From positions 1 to 56,612 of the forward strand of contig QHCE01000007.1 in NCBI GenBank assembly GCA_003243955.1: 56,612 nucleotides of DNA, read 5' to 3'. Under the pieces are notes generated by a model. That model had not been told where the DNA came from, did no database searches, and saw only the letters and a list, made by a program, of their open reading frames with translations. The first letter of the stretch is position 1. Every line of letters begins with the position of its first letter. A program made the position numbers and the translations under genes. Shown in pieces: positions 1 to 9,925 of this stretch. The stretch comes from Acidimicrobiales bacterium (GTDB lineage: Bacteria; Actinomycetota; Actinomycetes; Mycobacteriales; QHCE01).

Positions 1-62
1 ACCCTTAAATACACAGACCCCTCGGATCCGATGAAAACGTACTTGACGGCCTGTTAACACGG

Positions 63-1226
63 TCATGACGCGGGTTTCATTACCGAGACGTAGCGCTTAC
101 GAGCGATCAGTGCTGAGGTGACAACTACGGCTGATAGTAGAGCTGCGCACGCGAACAATATTTTCGTATGCCCGGCATCGAGTAAGCGACCACCAATCGC
201 CGTTCCAGCTCCGCTGCCCAGAAACAAGGCGGAGGTCATGAGCGCGACACAGGTTGCTCTTGCTTCGGGTACCGTCGTTGTCATCCAGGTTTGCAACGAA
301 GAATGAAATGCCGCCCAGACAATGCCTAATAAAATGGCAGTAACTACCAGCGGAGCGACACCATCAATGACCGATGGAACCGCATGGGCGATTATCAGAG
401 CTGCGCCTCCAATGGCCAAGGGAATGAGCGGATTGGATGAGATCCGTTTCACCGCACGAGTTGCCGCCAACATCGATACGCCATAAGCGGCGGCAATAGC
501 TCCCGCGCTGGCAGCGCTTGGGCCGTGTTGTTCTATTACGCTCGGCAACAACGCGAACAACCCAAGAACGAGACCGCCTTCTAGGAAAGCAAACACCATC
601 ACAAGGAGCGCCCAACGTGACCGCAACACCATTCCAACACGTGCCAGAGGGTGGGCAGGGTTTGTCGTCGAGAGCAAGGTCTCTTTAGTGCCAGAAAGCT
701 GCAGCAAGGCGGCAACTGATACACCCGTTACCGCCGCGAAAAGCACTCGCCAGCTAGTGAACTCAGCGACCGCACCCGCCATGGCGGTCGCAAGTGCGCT
801 GCCAACCGCCATGGCTGCAAGCATGTCCGCGAGCGCTGCTTGCCTGCACTTTGTATCGACCGTGTCTCCAATGAACGTTATAGTTGCGGGAATTAGGGCT
901 CCAAAGGCCGCACCCGTAAGCGCCCGCGCGGTTGAGAGCAACAAAATCGAAGGTGCCATCGCTGACAGCGCACTACCCACAGCACCAACCGTTAAGCCAA
1001 TACGAATGACTCTTATTCTGCCATAGCGGTCGGACAAGACGCCCCAAACAGGTTGCGAGACGCCATAGGAGATGAAATAAGCGGTCGCCGCGGCAGCGGC
1101 TGTGGAAACCGACACCGAAAAGGTAGCGGCGAACGCGAAGAGCATCGGTCCAACAGCGAACCGATCAAAGTTGGAGAACCCGGCTACCAGCAGCATCGAA
1201 CGGGGCGGATCGTTGCGGGCGCTCAT
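63..1226 (-). CDS. MFS transporter
   Basis: 387-aa multi-TM ORF; MFS-like motif VWGVLSDRYGRIRV; downstream of pyrE. Confidence 0.85.
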   Translation of the reverse strand: MSARNDPPRSMLLVAGFSNFDRFAVGPMLFAFAATFSVSVSTAAAAATAYFISYGVSQPVWGVLSDRYGRIRVIRIGLTVGAVGSALSAMAPSILLLSTARALTGAAFGALIPATITFIGDTVDTKCRQAALADMLAAMAVGSALATAMAGAVAEFTSWRVLFAAVTGVSVAALLQLSGTKETLLSTTNPAHPLARVGMVLRSRWALLVMVFAFLEGGLVLGLFALLPSVIEQHGPSAASAGAIAAAYGVSMLAATRAVKRISSNPLIPLAIGGAALIIAHAVPSVIDGVAPLVVTAILLGIVWAAFHSSLQTWMTTTVPEARATCVALMTSALFLGSGAGTAIGGRLLDAGHTKILFACAALLSAVVVTSALIARKRYVSVMKPAS

Positions 1227-1259
1227 CTCGTGACCACTAGGCTTCTGCTGGGTAAGCAG

Positions 1260-1919
1260 CTACGAAGCGGTATTCAGGCTGACGTAGCCACCCTTGCACT
1301 CCGGGTGTTCGGCCCTGTATGTGCCGCCGTGCCCAATGTTGTCGACGATCGGTGTGCCCTCCTGGCAGAGCGGGCATGCGTCGGCATCAATAGCGGCAAA
1401 GCTGACTGACGTAAGAGTTTCGAGTCTAGGAATACCGAGTTGCTGGGCGGTAACCCCGCCACGATTGCACACAACACTAGCGCCGATCACCTCCGCTCCG
1501 TGGAACTCTGCCTGCCGACAGACCTTTCGCACCGAGCCTCCGGTTGTCAGTAAGTCTTCAACGACGAGAACACGTTTGCCGTACAGCTGCTCGACGAAGC
1601 CCGCGCGTTCGAACGCAAAATCATCACCGTCCTTATCCGCCCATACCGCGCTGACATTGCGGCCAGCATCGCGGAATGCGCGACCCGACAGTACGGACAG
1701 CACAATACCTCCGACTGCGGGTGCTGCAACCGTGTCAATGCTGTCAATGCCATCAAGAAACGGTTTGATCAGGTCGACACAAATGTCAGACATTAAACCA
1801 ACGTTCGGAAAGATGATGTCGAGGTTGATGTAACCGGACCCATGCTTTCCGCTCTTGTACACGAAGTGGTGATCAAGGAATACAGCCCCGGCGCGCTCAA
1901 GTTCGGCCATGATTTCCAT
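1260..1919 (-). CDS. pyrE: orotate phosphoribosyltransferase
   Basis: PRPP-binding motif VLVVEDLLTTGGSV; adjacent to pyrF. Confidence 0.9.
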   Translation of the reverse strand: MEIMAELERAGAVFLDHHFVYKSGKHGSGYINLDIIFPNVGLMSDICVDLIKPFLDGIDSIDTVAAPAVGGIVLSVLSGRAFRDAGRNVSAVWADKDGDDFAFERAGFVEQLYGKRVLVVEDLLTTGGSVRKVCRQAEFHGAEVIGASVVCNRGGVTAQQLGIPRLETLTSVSFAAIDADACPLCQEGTPIVDNIGHGGTYRAEHPECKGGYVSLNTAS

Positions 1920-2677
1920 CAGTGAGCTCCCAAGGCTGCGGTGATTTCTTTTCCGATAGCGATTGCGGCGGCGCTGGGCGTGCCGATTTCTGGTGGGGGG
2001 CTCGTTATCGGCCGCCCAACAACCAAGTAAGTAGCTCCTTTACTGATTGCTTCGGCCGGCGTCATCACACGCTTTTGATCATTCGCGCAGGCCCAGCTCG
2101 GTCGAACTCCGGGAGTAACCCGAGCAAGTGCGGCCAGCTGCGGATGGGAGCTGCCGGCTTGGGCGAGTACATCGAGTTCTTGGGGAGAACAAACGATCCC
2201 AGCAACTTCCGCCTGGGCGGCAAGAACCGCGAAACGGACAACTACTTCTTCTGGTGATGCGCCAAAGATCGCTGCGCACTCCTGGGCTCCAATGCTCGTG
2301 AGCACAGTAACGGCGAGCACGTCAGTCGTGGGGTTGCTTGCGGCAACGGCGGCACGCATTGCCGCAACACCCGCGGACGCGTGAACAGTAATGAGCTGGG
2401 GATCAAAACGGGCGACCTGACGCGCACCTTCGGCGACGGTGTTGGGTATGTCGTCGAACTTCCCGTCCACAAAAAGCTGACCGCCGTGGGACCGGACGAG
2501 ATGCGCGGCCGCTTGCCAACCCGCTCCGTATCCGAGCTGATAGCCGATCTTAAACGCTCCGACATGCGGCGCAAGCTCTCGCACTAGCTCTTTGGCTATG
2601 CCGAGATCGCCCACGTCGAGCGGAACAATTATTCGGTCCTTTGGCGCTAGCTCTTTCATGCTGGGAGCTGTCTGCAT
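1919..2677 (-). CDS. pyrF: orotidine 5'-phosphate decarboxylase
   Basis: DGKFDDIPNTV active-site motif; overlaps pyrE start. Confidence 0.92.
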   Translation of the reverse strand: MQTAPSMKELAPKDRIIVPLDVGDLGIAKELVRELAPHVGAFKIGYQLGYGAGWQAAAHLVRSHGGQLFVDGKFDDIPNTVAEGARQVARFDPQLITVHASAGVAAMRAAVAASNPTTDVLAVTVLTSIGAQECAAIFGASPEEVVVRFAVLAAQAEVAGIVCSPQELDVLAQAGSSHPQLAALARVTPGVRPSWACANDQKRVMTPAEAISKGATYLVVGRPITSPPPEIGTPSAAAIAIGKEITAALGAH

Positions 2678-2778
2678 CGCATAGCTGAAGCTTATCCAAA
2701 CTACCAGCTCGGCACACCGTCGCCGTTAAATAAGCCCGCGACTAACTCATCACTACGGGCAGAACTAAGCTCTACAGT

Positions 2779-3486
2779 GTGGCACACCAAGATTCAGAGC
2801 TCACCGTGGTGCATATGGTTCGGCATGGCGAGGTATACAACCCGGAGAAGATTCTGTACGGCCGGGCGCCGGGTTTTCGGCTCAGTGATCGTGGCACGCG
2901 GATGGCTGAAGCGGCTGGGGAGTACCTATCTAAACTCTCCGCTGAGCGGCCCATCACCCACATGGTGTCTAGTCCGTTGGAGCGGGCGGCGCAAACCGCC
3001 GCGGCGATTAGCCAGCGGTTAGACCTGCAGTTCACCACCGACGAACGCTTGCTGGAGTCGCAGAACATTTTCGCCGGTCGCAAATTGCGTCGCCGGGATC
3101 TATTCGCTAACGCTCACCGGCTCTACAACCCGTTCCGGCCGTCATGGGATGAGGCCTACGCCAGTGTCGCGGCCCGGATGGCCGAAGCTGTGCGCAGCGC
3201 GCGCCAGGCCGCGGCCGGAGCCGCGGCGGTGCTGGTAAGTCATCAGCTTCCAATCTGGATTGTGCGGCGTCACCTGTCCGGGCTGCGGTTGTGGCACTCG
3301 CCATCGCGCCGGCAGTGCGCACTGGGCAGCGTGACCTCGTTCACGTTCGGCAGCGATGAAGACAGCGACGGTATTCTCACCGCCATCGACTACCACGTTC
3401 CCGCTCCGGATCTGGTGGCTGCCGCGCTCGTCGAGGATCGGGCCGCGGGAGTCATGTCCGCACGCGCTAAACCGGTCGCGCGATGA
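2779..3486 (+). CDS. histidine phosphatase family protein
   Basis: N-terminal VRHGEVYNP and SPLERAAQTA motifs. Confidence 0.88.
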   Translation: MAHQDSELTVVHMVRHGEVYNPEKILYGRAPGFRLSDRGTRMAEAAGEYLSKLSAERPITHMVSSPLERAAQTAAAISQRLDLQFTTDERLLESQNIFAGRKLRRRDLFANAHRLYNPFRPSWDEAYASVAARMAEAVRSARQAAAGAAAVLVSHQLPIWIVRRHLSGLRLWHSPSRRQCALGSVTSFTFGSDEDSDGILTAIDYHVPAPDLVAAALVEDRAAGVMSARAKPVAR

Positions 3487-4142
3487 GCCGCGGCTGGCGC
3501 GTATCGCTGTTGCGTCTACGAACTCGGCAAAACAGCGAATTTTCAGCCGGAAAACAACAGAACCGTCGAGTTCGTCGACGGATTGCGGTCATGGCTTGCT
3601 TAGGTTTGCTGCTGGCGGGCTGCGCTAACGGTCATGACGCGGTAGACCAGTCAGCAGGTACTGCGCAACGGTTTGTCTCCGGCGACGGCACACTCACGCA
3701 GTATCCGCGCGGAGCTCGTCCGATTGCCCCGACTGTCACTGGAGATTTGGTGAGCGGGGGAAAGTTTTCGCTGGCCAGCTACCGCGGATCGATGGCAGTC
3801 CTGAACTTCTGGGGATCGTGGTGCGCGCCATGCCGCGCGGAAATCATCCACCTGGTAGAGGTCGCCGACACCACCAAAGACCTCGGGGTGCGGTTTGTGG
3901 GCGTGAATGTGCGGGATTCCCGAGATAAAGCGGCCGCGTTTGACCGGGCACACCAGGTGCCCTATCCCAGCCTGTTCGACCCGGCCGGCCGGGTGGCACT
4001 GGCATTCCGAGACACCCCACCCAATGCCATTCCCGCCACAATCGTGATCGACCGCGAGGGGCGGGTTGCCGCCGTGTTCCGTAAACCGCTCGTAGTTCAC
4101 GAACTACGACCCGTGGTGACAAAGATCGCAGCGGAGAACTAG
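3483..4142 (+). CDS. TlpA/ResA-like thiol-disulfide lipoprotein (start uncertain)
   Basis: lipobox LLLAGC; WGSWCAPC thioredoxin motif; cytochrome c biogenesis context. Confidence 0.9.
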   Translation: MSRGWRVSLLRLRTRQNSEFSAGKQQNRRVRRRIAVMACLGLLLAGCANGHDAVDQSAGTAQRFVSGDGTLTQYPRGARPIAPTVTGDLVSGGKFSLASYRGSMAVLNFWGSWCAPCRAEIIHLVEVADTTKDLGVRFVGVNVRDSRDKAAAFDRAHQVPYPSLFDPAGRVALAFRDTPPNAIPATIVIDREGRVAAVFRKPLVVHELRPVVTKIAAEN

Positions 4143-4148
4143 TAATGC

Positions 4149-4166
4149 TTAGTGAGGCTTGCCTAA
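4149..4166 (+). promoter_or_regulatory. putative DtxR/IdeR-type iron box
   Basis: TTAGTGAGGCTTGCCTAA, imperfect palindrome resembling the DtxR-family consensus TTAGGTTAGGCTAACCTAA, just upstream of a -10-like GATACT and the ATG at 4185. Confidence 0.5.
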
Positions 4167-4184
4167 GTTAGATACTGTAGCCGC

Positions 4185-5129
4185 ATGAAGCCGTGGGTAC
4201 CCTGCACTTGGCGACCGCGTGCGCAACTGCGCGAACGGCTGGCCGTCATCGCCAAGCTCGGTAAAAAACTGAGCGACAACCCCCGAGAATGGCTGCGGGC
4301 CGGTGTTTTCGGCGGCATGGATGGAATGTCTAGCACTGCGGGCTTGATTGCGGGCATGGACGTCGGCGGGGCCACACCGTCAACCGTTCTTTTTACCGCG
4401 GTAGCGGCTGGCGTTGCCGGGGCAGGTTCGATGGGCGGAGGGGAGTACGTTTCGGTAAAGACCGATAACGAACGCCTAGTACAGCAGGTGCAAGAGGCGG
4501 AGAAGCTCGAGAAGCGCTTTAAGAGCAATCCTGGGAAAGTTATTGCGGAGACAGCCCGTCTGTTGATAGAGAAAAACTCCCTCACGGAAGAAGCGGCCCA
4601 AGCACAGGCCGAAGCGTTGTGGAAAAATCCGAAATTTGCCGCAGGTTCACACGTTGCATGGGAGCACGGCGAGTTCGCGGGGAATCCAGTAAAACCACTC
4701 AACGCCGCAGGGTCGTCTTTCGTGGCTTTCGGTACTGGATCTTTGCTGCCGGTACTTCCTTACATCGCTGCTACCAACGGAGTGCTCCCCGCCGCCGCGG
4801 CGTTGCCGCTTGCCCTCGCCGCAGGCGGCGCCGGTTTGTTAGGCGCGGGCGCTTTTGCCAGCTTATTCTCCGACCGTCAATGGTGGAAACACGGGCGACG
4901 TCAACTAGCCGTGGGTGGAACCTCGGCGGGACTGTCCTCCGCCGCTATGGGACTCACAACGATCTCGGGCACCACCCTCGCGGATGTCGCCCCGGCCGCA
5001 GCTATCGCCTCGGGGATTGGCGCGGCCGTGATTGCTGGATATCGCCGGCTCAAACACCGCCGGCAACCTTCGAGCCGCTCCAGCAGTGGACCCGGCACTA
5101 ACCGCGATACCGGGGCGCCGCCCCGCTGA
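4185..5129 (+). CDS. VIT1/CCC1-family iron/manganese transporter
   Basis: GVFGGMDGMSSTAGLIAGMDVGG and AGSMGGGEYVSVKTDNE motifs; TM segments at the C-terminus. Confidence 0.85.
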   Translation: MKPWVPCTWRPRAQLRERLAVIAKLGKKLSDNPREWLRAGVFGGMDGMSSTAGLIAGMDVGGATPSTVLFTAVAAGVAGAGSMGGGEYVSVKTDNERLVQQVQEAEKLEKRFKSNPGKVIAETARLLIEKNSLTEEAAQAQAEALWKNPKFAAGSHVAWEHGEFAGNPVKPLNAAGSSFVAFGTGSLLPVLPYIAATNGVLPAAAALPLALAAGGAGLLGAGAFASLFSDRQWWKHGRRQLAVGGTSAGLSSAAMGLTTISGTTLADVAPAAAIASGIGAAVIAGYRRLKHRRQPSSRSSSGPGTNRDTGAPPR

Positions 5130-5156
5130 AGAGCTGTTGACCCTCGCGGTGTCAGA

Positions 5157-5993
5157 ATGCCGGAGTGGTTCTTACCCTTGTATTGTCGCTGCTCCGTGCC
5201 ACTCGCTAACGGAGCCGCCGACGCCGCGACGCACGGGCCTCTCCTGATCGCCCTGGCGGTAAGTGTGCTTGCTGGGATGGTCAGTTTCGCCTCTCCGTGT
5301 GTGCTGCCGCTGGTGCCCGGCTACCTCTCCTATGTCGCTGGGTTGAGCGGGGCCGACGTTGAGCAGACCCGAGCCTCGGAAGATTCGCGGCGCCGCCGCG
5401 GGTTTCTTCGTTCGCTGAGCTCACCAACTGTGCTCGGCACGTTGCTATTCATCGCCGGCTTCGCCACAGTCTTCACGCTGCTCGGCGCCGCTTTCGGTGA
5501 GGCCGGGCGTTGGTTGCTGGCCTATCAGCCGGTCATCGAGGCAGTGGTAGGTGCGCTAGTGCTACTGATGGGGCTGGCGTTTCTCGGCTGGATTCCTGGG
5601 CTGAGCCGCGAGCTTCGCCTACGCACACTGCCAACAGCTGGTCTCGCCGGTGCTCCAGTGTTGGGTGCCGTGTTCGCGCTCGGATGGACTCCTTGCTTGG
5701 GTCCAACCCTCGCCGCGGTGCAGGGGCTGTCCTTCGTGGAAGGCTCGGCCACCCGCGGCGCGGTGCTTTCAGCAGCCTATGCGTTGGGGCTCGGCATCCC
5801 GTTTCTATGCTGCGCTTTGGGTTTCCGCTGGTTTGCGATCTCTATTGGCTGGCTGCGTAGGCACGCGGGCTGGGTACGCTGGATCGGTGGCGGTCTGCTG
5901 GTAATAGTAGGCGCACTGCTGCTTAGTGGCTTATGGAATGACGCCGTGATCTGGCTCCGCGGCTACGTTGGCGTGGGTGAGATTGGAATTTGA
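5157..5993 (+). CDS. ccdA: cytochrome c biogenesis protein CcdA (start uncertain)
   Basis: SFASPCVLPLVPGYLSYVAG and GWTPCLGPTL motifs. Confidence 0.9.
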   Translation: MPEWFLPLYCRCSVPLANGAADAATHGPLLIALAVSVLAGMVSFASPCVLPLVPGYLSYVAGLSGADVEQTRASEDSRRRRGFLRSLSSPTVLGTLLFIAGFATVFTLLGAAFGEAGRWLLAYQPVIEAVVGALVLLMGLAFLGWIPGLSRELRLRTLPTAGLAGAPVLGAVFALGWTPCLGPTLAAVQGLSFVEGSATRGAVLSAAYALGLGIPFLCCALGFRWFAISIGWLRRHAGWVRWIGGGLLVIVGALLLSGLWNDAVIWLRGYVGVGEIGI

Positions 5994-7609
5994 TGCGAGT
6001 TTCAAGCGTGATGCACGTAAAGATACTGGGCAGACTGGCGTTGCAAGGCCGCCAGCTCTGGGGCCAGCTGGTTAGCATGCGCACCGCCCTGGTGCTGCTG
6101 TTTCTGCTGGCCATTGCCGCCATCCCCGGCGCCACTTTTCCGCAACGCGCCCTTAACCCCGCAAAAGTCACCCGGTACTACAACGACCATCCCACGCTTG
6201 CCCCGATCCTGGATCGGCTCTGGGGCTTTGATGTTTTCGCCTCGCCGTGGTTCGCCGCGATCTACCTCCTGCTGTTCATCTCACTCACCGGGTGCTTGAT
6301 CTCGCGGATACGTGTGCATTTACTGCCCCTGATCCTCGGGCCGCCGAAGGTACCAGCCCAGCTGAGCAAACTCCCGCTGTATGCTGTGCTGGATACGTCG
6401 GCGCAGACGCCGGAGGCCACGGCGAGTTCGGTGCTGGCAGCGCTGCGGAGGCTGCATTGGCGGCGGATACGGCAGCGCATCCACGGCGAGGCTGAAGGCG
6501 CTGCCGAAATCACGCTGTCGGCCGAACGTGGCCAGCTGCGAGAACTCGGTAATCTGGTCTTTCATTTCGCGTTGGTAGTAGTGCTGATCGGTGTCGCGGT
6601 CGGTTCGCTGTGGGGATGGAAAGGCGGCGCGCTGATCGTGGAAGGCGGCCAGTTCTGCAACGCCGTGCAGTCTTACGACCAGTTCAGTCCCGGACGTTTA
6701 GTCAAAGACGAGGGCATTACCCCGTTTTGTGTGTCATTGCGGAAATTCCACGCCTCCTACTTGCCCAACGGTCAGCCGGTGAATTACTCAGCGCAGCTGC
6801 GCTATACGGATGGGGCAGCGGCCGGGCAGCGCGAGCCGCGCCACCCTTACACGTTGGAAGTGAACCATCCGTTGCGCATGGATGGTGCCGGCATGTTTCT
6901 GATCAACCACGGCTATGCCCCCGTCCTGCGTTACACCGACCGTTACGGCACCGTGTTTGAGAGTCCCACCCCGTTCCTTCCCCGGGATTCGGCGCTGCGC
7001 AGCGAGGGCGTGGTGGTACTTCCCGACGCTAACCAGGACCCGGCCACACGAAAGCGAACTCGCAACTCTGAGGTTGCGTTTGAGGGCTTGTACGTGCCCA
7101 CGGCTGGTTCGATACCGCCGTTTGTTCGTTCGCTATATCCGGCCCGAGGCAACGAAGGAATCACGTTGTTGGCCTACCGGGGCAACACTGGACTGGATTC
7201 GGGTGTGCCGCGCTCGGTGTATTCGCTGGACCAAAGCCGAGTAAGTTCCGGTGATTTGAAACTCCTTGGTTCGAAGTTTCTGCGCCCGGGCCAGAGCTGG
7301 AAACTTGACGATGGTTCACAGGTGGAATTCGTCGGCTCTAAGCAGTGGATGAGTGTGGAAGTCTCCCATGATCCGGGCCGGCTTACCGCGTTGACCGGAG
7401 CGGTGGCGATGGTGCTGGGGCTGCTGGTGTCCCTATTCACCCGTCGTCGACGGCTCTTCGTCCGGCTACGCCCCACCACCGGTGGTACCCGGGTGGAGCT
7501 TGCTGGTCTGACCCGTGCAGACTCCGAGGCATTCGCTGCCGAGTTCGATCGGATCGAAGGAGCCATACGCAATGCGGTTTCGGCTGAACCCACGGATAAT
7601 AAGGAGTAG
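5990..7609 (+). CDS. resB: cytochrome c biogenesis protein ResB
   Basis: 539 aa; ResB-type sequence between ccdA and ccsB. Confidence 0.9.
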   Translation: MMRVSSVMHVKILGRLALQGRQLWGQLVSMRTALVLLFLLAIAAIPGATFPQRALNPAKVTRYYNDHPTLAPILDRLWGFDVFASPWFAAIYLLLFISLTGCLISRIRVHLLPLILGPPKVPAQLSKLPLYAVLDTSAQTPEATASSVLAALRRLHWRRIRQRIHGEAEGAAEITLSAERGQLRELGNLVFHFALVVVLIGVAVGSLWGWKGGALIVEGGQFCNAVQSYDQFSPGRLVKDEGITPFCVSLRKFHASYLPNGQPVNYSAQLRYTDGAAAGQREPRHPYTLEVNHPLRMDGAGMFLINHGYAPVLRYTDRYGTVFESPTPFLPRDSALRSEGVVVLPDANQDPATRKRTRNSEVAFEGLYVPTAGSIPPFVRSLYPARGNEGITLLAYRGNTGLDSGVPRSVYSLDQSRVSSGDLKLLGSKFLRPGQSWKLDDGSQVEFVGSKQWMSVEVSHDPGRLTALTGAVAMVLGLLVSLFTRRRRLFVRLRPTTGGTRVELAGLTRADSEAFAAEFDRIEGAIRNAVSAEPTDNKE

Positions 7610-7611
7610 GC

Positions 7612-8649
7612 ATGCCCATCGATCAGAGTCTTGCGGATGTGTCCAACACTTTCTTCTTGTGGACCATCGTGGCCTACACGGTGGCTATGAGCTGCTATGC
7701 GATCGAGTACGCATTTGGTACGCGTGGTGCGGTCGCGGCTGCCGCTCGTAGTTCGGCCGCGCCCGTTCGGCAGCGCGAGCTCGTCGGTGTGGCCCCCGGC
7801 GGACCGGCCACAACCCCCACGCCGCCGGAGCCACCAGACGAACTGGAGACGGCTGCACCGGGGCTACGGTCGGACGCCAACCGAGTTCTGGGTGGTATCG
7901 CGGTGGCGGCTACGTTCTTAGGCTTCGCGCTTGCGCTGACATCGTTAGTTACCCGTGGCGTGTCAGTGGGCCGCGTGCCATGGGGCAACATGTACGAGTT
8001 CGTCTGCCTTGCGTGCCTGGTAGGCGTGCTGTGCTGGCTGATTGTGATCATCCGCCGGCCTCAGCTGCGCCACTTGGGGCTGTTCGTACTGTTGCCAGTG
8101 GTGCTGCTGCTCGGGCTGGCCGGCACGGTACTCTACGCCGAGGCGGCTCCCCTGGTTCCAGCGCTGAACTCCGTCTGGCTGAAGATTCATGTCAGCGCGG
8201 CCGCAACCTCCAGCGGTATTTTCCTATTTGGATTTGTCTGCGCGGTGCTGTATCTGCTTCGGCAGGGTTACGACGCGCGAATCGCTGAGGGCCGTGTGGT
8301 GAAGTTTCCGTTTACGCTTGCACCCAGGCTTCCGGTCGCGGAGAGTTTGGAGCGTCTGACGTTTCGCGTTCACGCGCTCGCTTTCCCGTTGTGGACGTTC
8401 GCGGTGATCGCCGGTGCGATTTGGGCTGAAGCCGCCTGGACTCGGTACTGGGGATGGGATCCGAAGGAGACGTGGGCTTTCATCTCCTGGGTGGTGTACG
8501 CCGCGTACTTACATGCTCGCGCCACCGCAGGTTGGTGGGGCAAGCGAGCCACATTCATTGTGGTGTTGGGCTGGGCAACCATGATGGTGAATCTGTTCGT
8601 CATCAACTTGGTGCAAACTGGGCTGCACTCTTACGCGGGGGTGAATTAG
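7612..8649 (+). CDS. ccsB: c-type cytochrome biogenesis protein CcsB/ResC
   Basis: WGWDPKETWAFISW tryptophan-rich motif. Confidence 0.93.
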   Translation: MPIDQSLADVSNTFFLWTIVAYTVAMSCYAIEYAFGTRGAVAAAARSSAAPVRQRELVGVAPGGPATTPTPPEPPDELETAAPGLRSDANRVLGGIAVAATFLGFALALTSLVTRGVSVGRVPWGNMYEFVCLACLVGVLCWLIVIIRRPQLRHLGLFVLLPVVLLLGLAGTVLYAEAAPLVPALNSVWLKIHVSAAATSSGIFLFGFVCAVLYLLRQGYDARIAEGRVVKFPFTLAPRLPVAESLERLTFRVHALAFPLWTFAVIAGAIWAEAAWTRYWGWDPKETWAFISWVVYAAYLHARATAGWWGKRATFIVVLGWATMMVNLFVINLVQTGLHSYAGVN

Positions 8650-8869
8650 AAGCTGACGCGGGGGTAGAAGTTGCCCATCTAGGCAGTTGAATTGCATCAG
8701 CAGCACTTTCCATGGCACCTTCGGGTCATTGCGGTGGCCGTTCGGTGGGTTAGGGGGATAGGCAGGCAGCCCACCCGCCGCCGCAAACGGCCGGTATCGA
8801 GTGGTAAATCTGGACATAAACGCCCCAAACATGCCCACTTCTACACTTTCGGGTCCTAGCATTTGTGGA

Positions 8870-9871
8870 ATGAAGCTTCGGTGGGGACAGCTGCGTGGCG
8901 CTCTGAGCGCCACGGTCACGATCGCGCTTGTCGCGGTCGTCACTGGCGTGTCGGTGCTATGGCATCCAGTAGCCGCGAACGCTGATCCGGCGCTAGACGA
9001 GGCGCGCTCGCAGGTCAAACAGCTCCTCACCAAGATGCGTAACGCCAATGAGAACCTTAACCGGGCGCGGGACGACCTAGACGATAGCCAGAAACGGCAG
9101 GATGACCTCCAGTCTAAACTCGGTGAGTTACAGCGCCGTTATGATCAAACCAGTGCCAAAGTTGGCAAGCTGGGCGCCGCGGCGTATCAAAACGGTGGAA
9201 ATGTCTCTACGAGCGGAATGCTCAAGAGTGGTAGTCCGCAGACGATGCTTGACCAGCTCTCCTACATCGATGTGCTCAATGCGGAAAACGCTAGATTGCT
9301 GCGTGAGTACACGTCGGCCCGCAAGCAGCTGAGTAAAACCAAAGATGGAATTGACGCAGAGGTCGTCCGCCGTAAGGAAACCGCTAACTCCGCACAAGAG
9401 CTAAAGAAGCAGTTGCAGGCCGACTTCGATAAGTGGAAGAAGCTTCGTGACCGGCTTTCGCCCAGTGACGCCCGTCAAGATGGCATCGCGGGTACCTACG
9501 ATGGCTCAGCATCTGGAAAAGCTGAGGCCGTGGTGAAGTACGCTTATGCGCAACTGGGTAAGCCGTATGTGTTCGGCGCGGCGGGGCCAAGTGCATTCGA
9601 TTGTTCGGGCCTCGCGCTGATGGCATGGCAGCAATCGGGGGTCAAGCTCCCGCACTCCGCGCTCCAGCAATGGTTGCTGCTTGCCCACAAAGTGTCATAT
9701 GACTCTTTGCAGCCGGGAGATCTAGTATTCTTTTTCAGCGGTGTGTCCCATATGGGAATTTACATTGGCAACGGAAACATGATTCATGCCCCTGAGCCCG
9801 GCGATAAGGTTAAAATCGGGAAGGTTCGAGTGAGCGGGTTGCCATTCAAGGGCGCGGCTCGTCCCGGGTAA
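8870..9871 (+). CDS. NlpC/P60 family cell-wall hydrolase with coiled coil
   Basis: signal peptide from MKLRWGQ; coiled-coil; FDCSGLALMAWQQSG...LQPGDLVFFFSGVSHMGIYIG. Confidence 0.88.
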   Translation: MKLRWGQLRGALSATVTIALVAVVTGVSVLWHPVAANADPALDEARSQVKQLLTKMRNANENLNRARDDLDDSQKRQDDLQSKLGELQRRYDQTSAKVGKLGAAAYQNGGNVSTSGMLKSGSPQTMLDQLSYIDVLNAENARLLREYTSARKQLSKTKDGIDAEVVRRKETANSAQELKKQLQADFDKWKKLRDRLSPSDARQDGIAGTYDGSASGKAEAVVKYAYAQLGKPYVFGAAGPSAFDCSGLALMAWQQSGVKLPHSALQQWLLLAHKVSYDSLQPGDLVFFFSGVSHMGIYIGNGNMIHAPEPGDKVKIGKVRVSGLPFKGAARPG

Positions 9872-9925
9872 CAGAGCGATGGATGGGAACAGCACGGAAA
9901 TCTATCGCCAGGAACCGGTAGCGCT

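Noticed and set aside
8630-8680. Short duplication ACGCGGGGGT(G)...GAAG after ccsB
   Set aside because: Only two short imperfect copies; no similarity strong enough to link it to the 15-bp repeat family.
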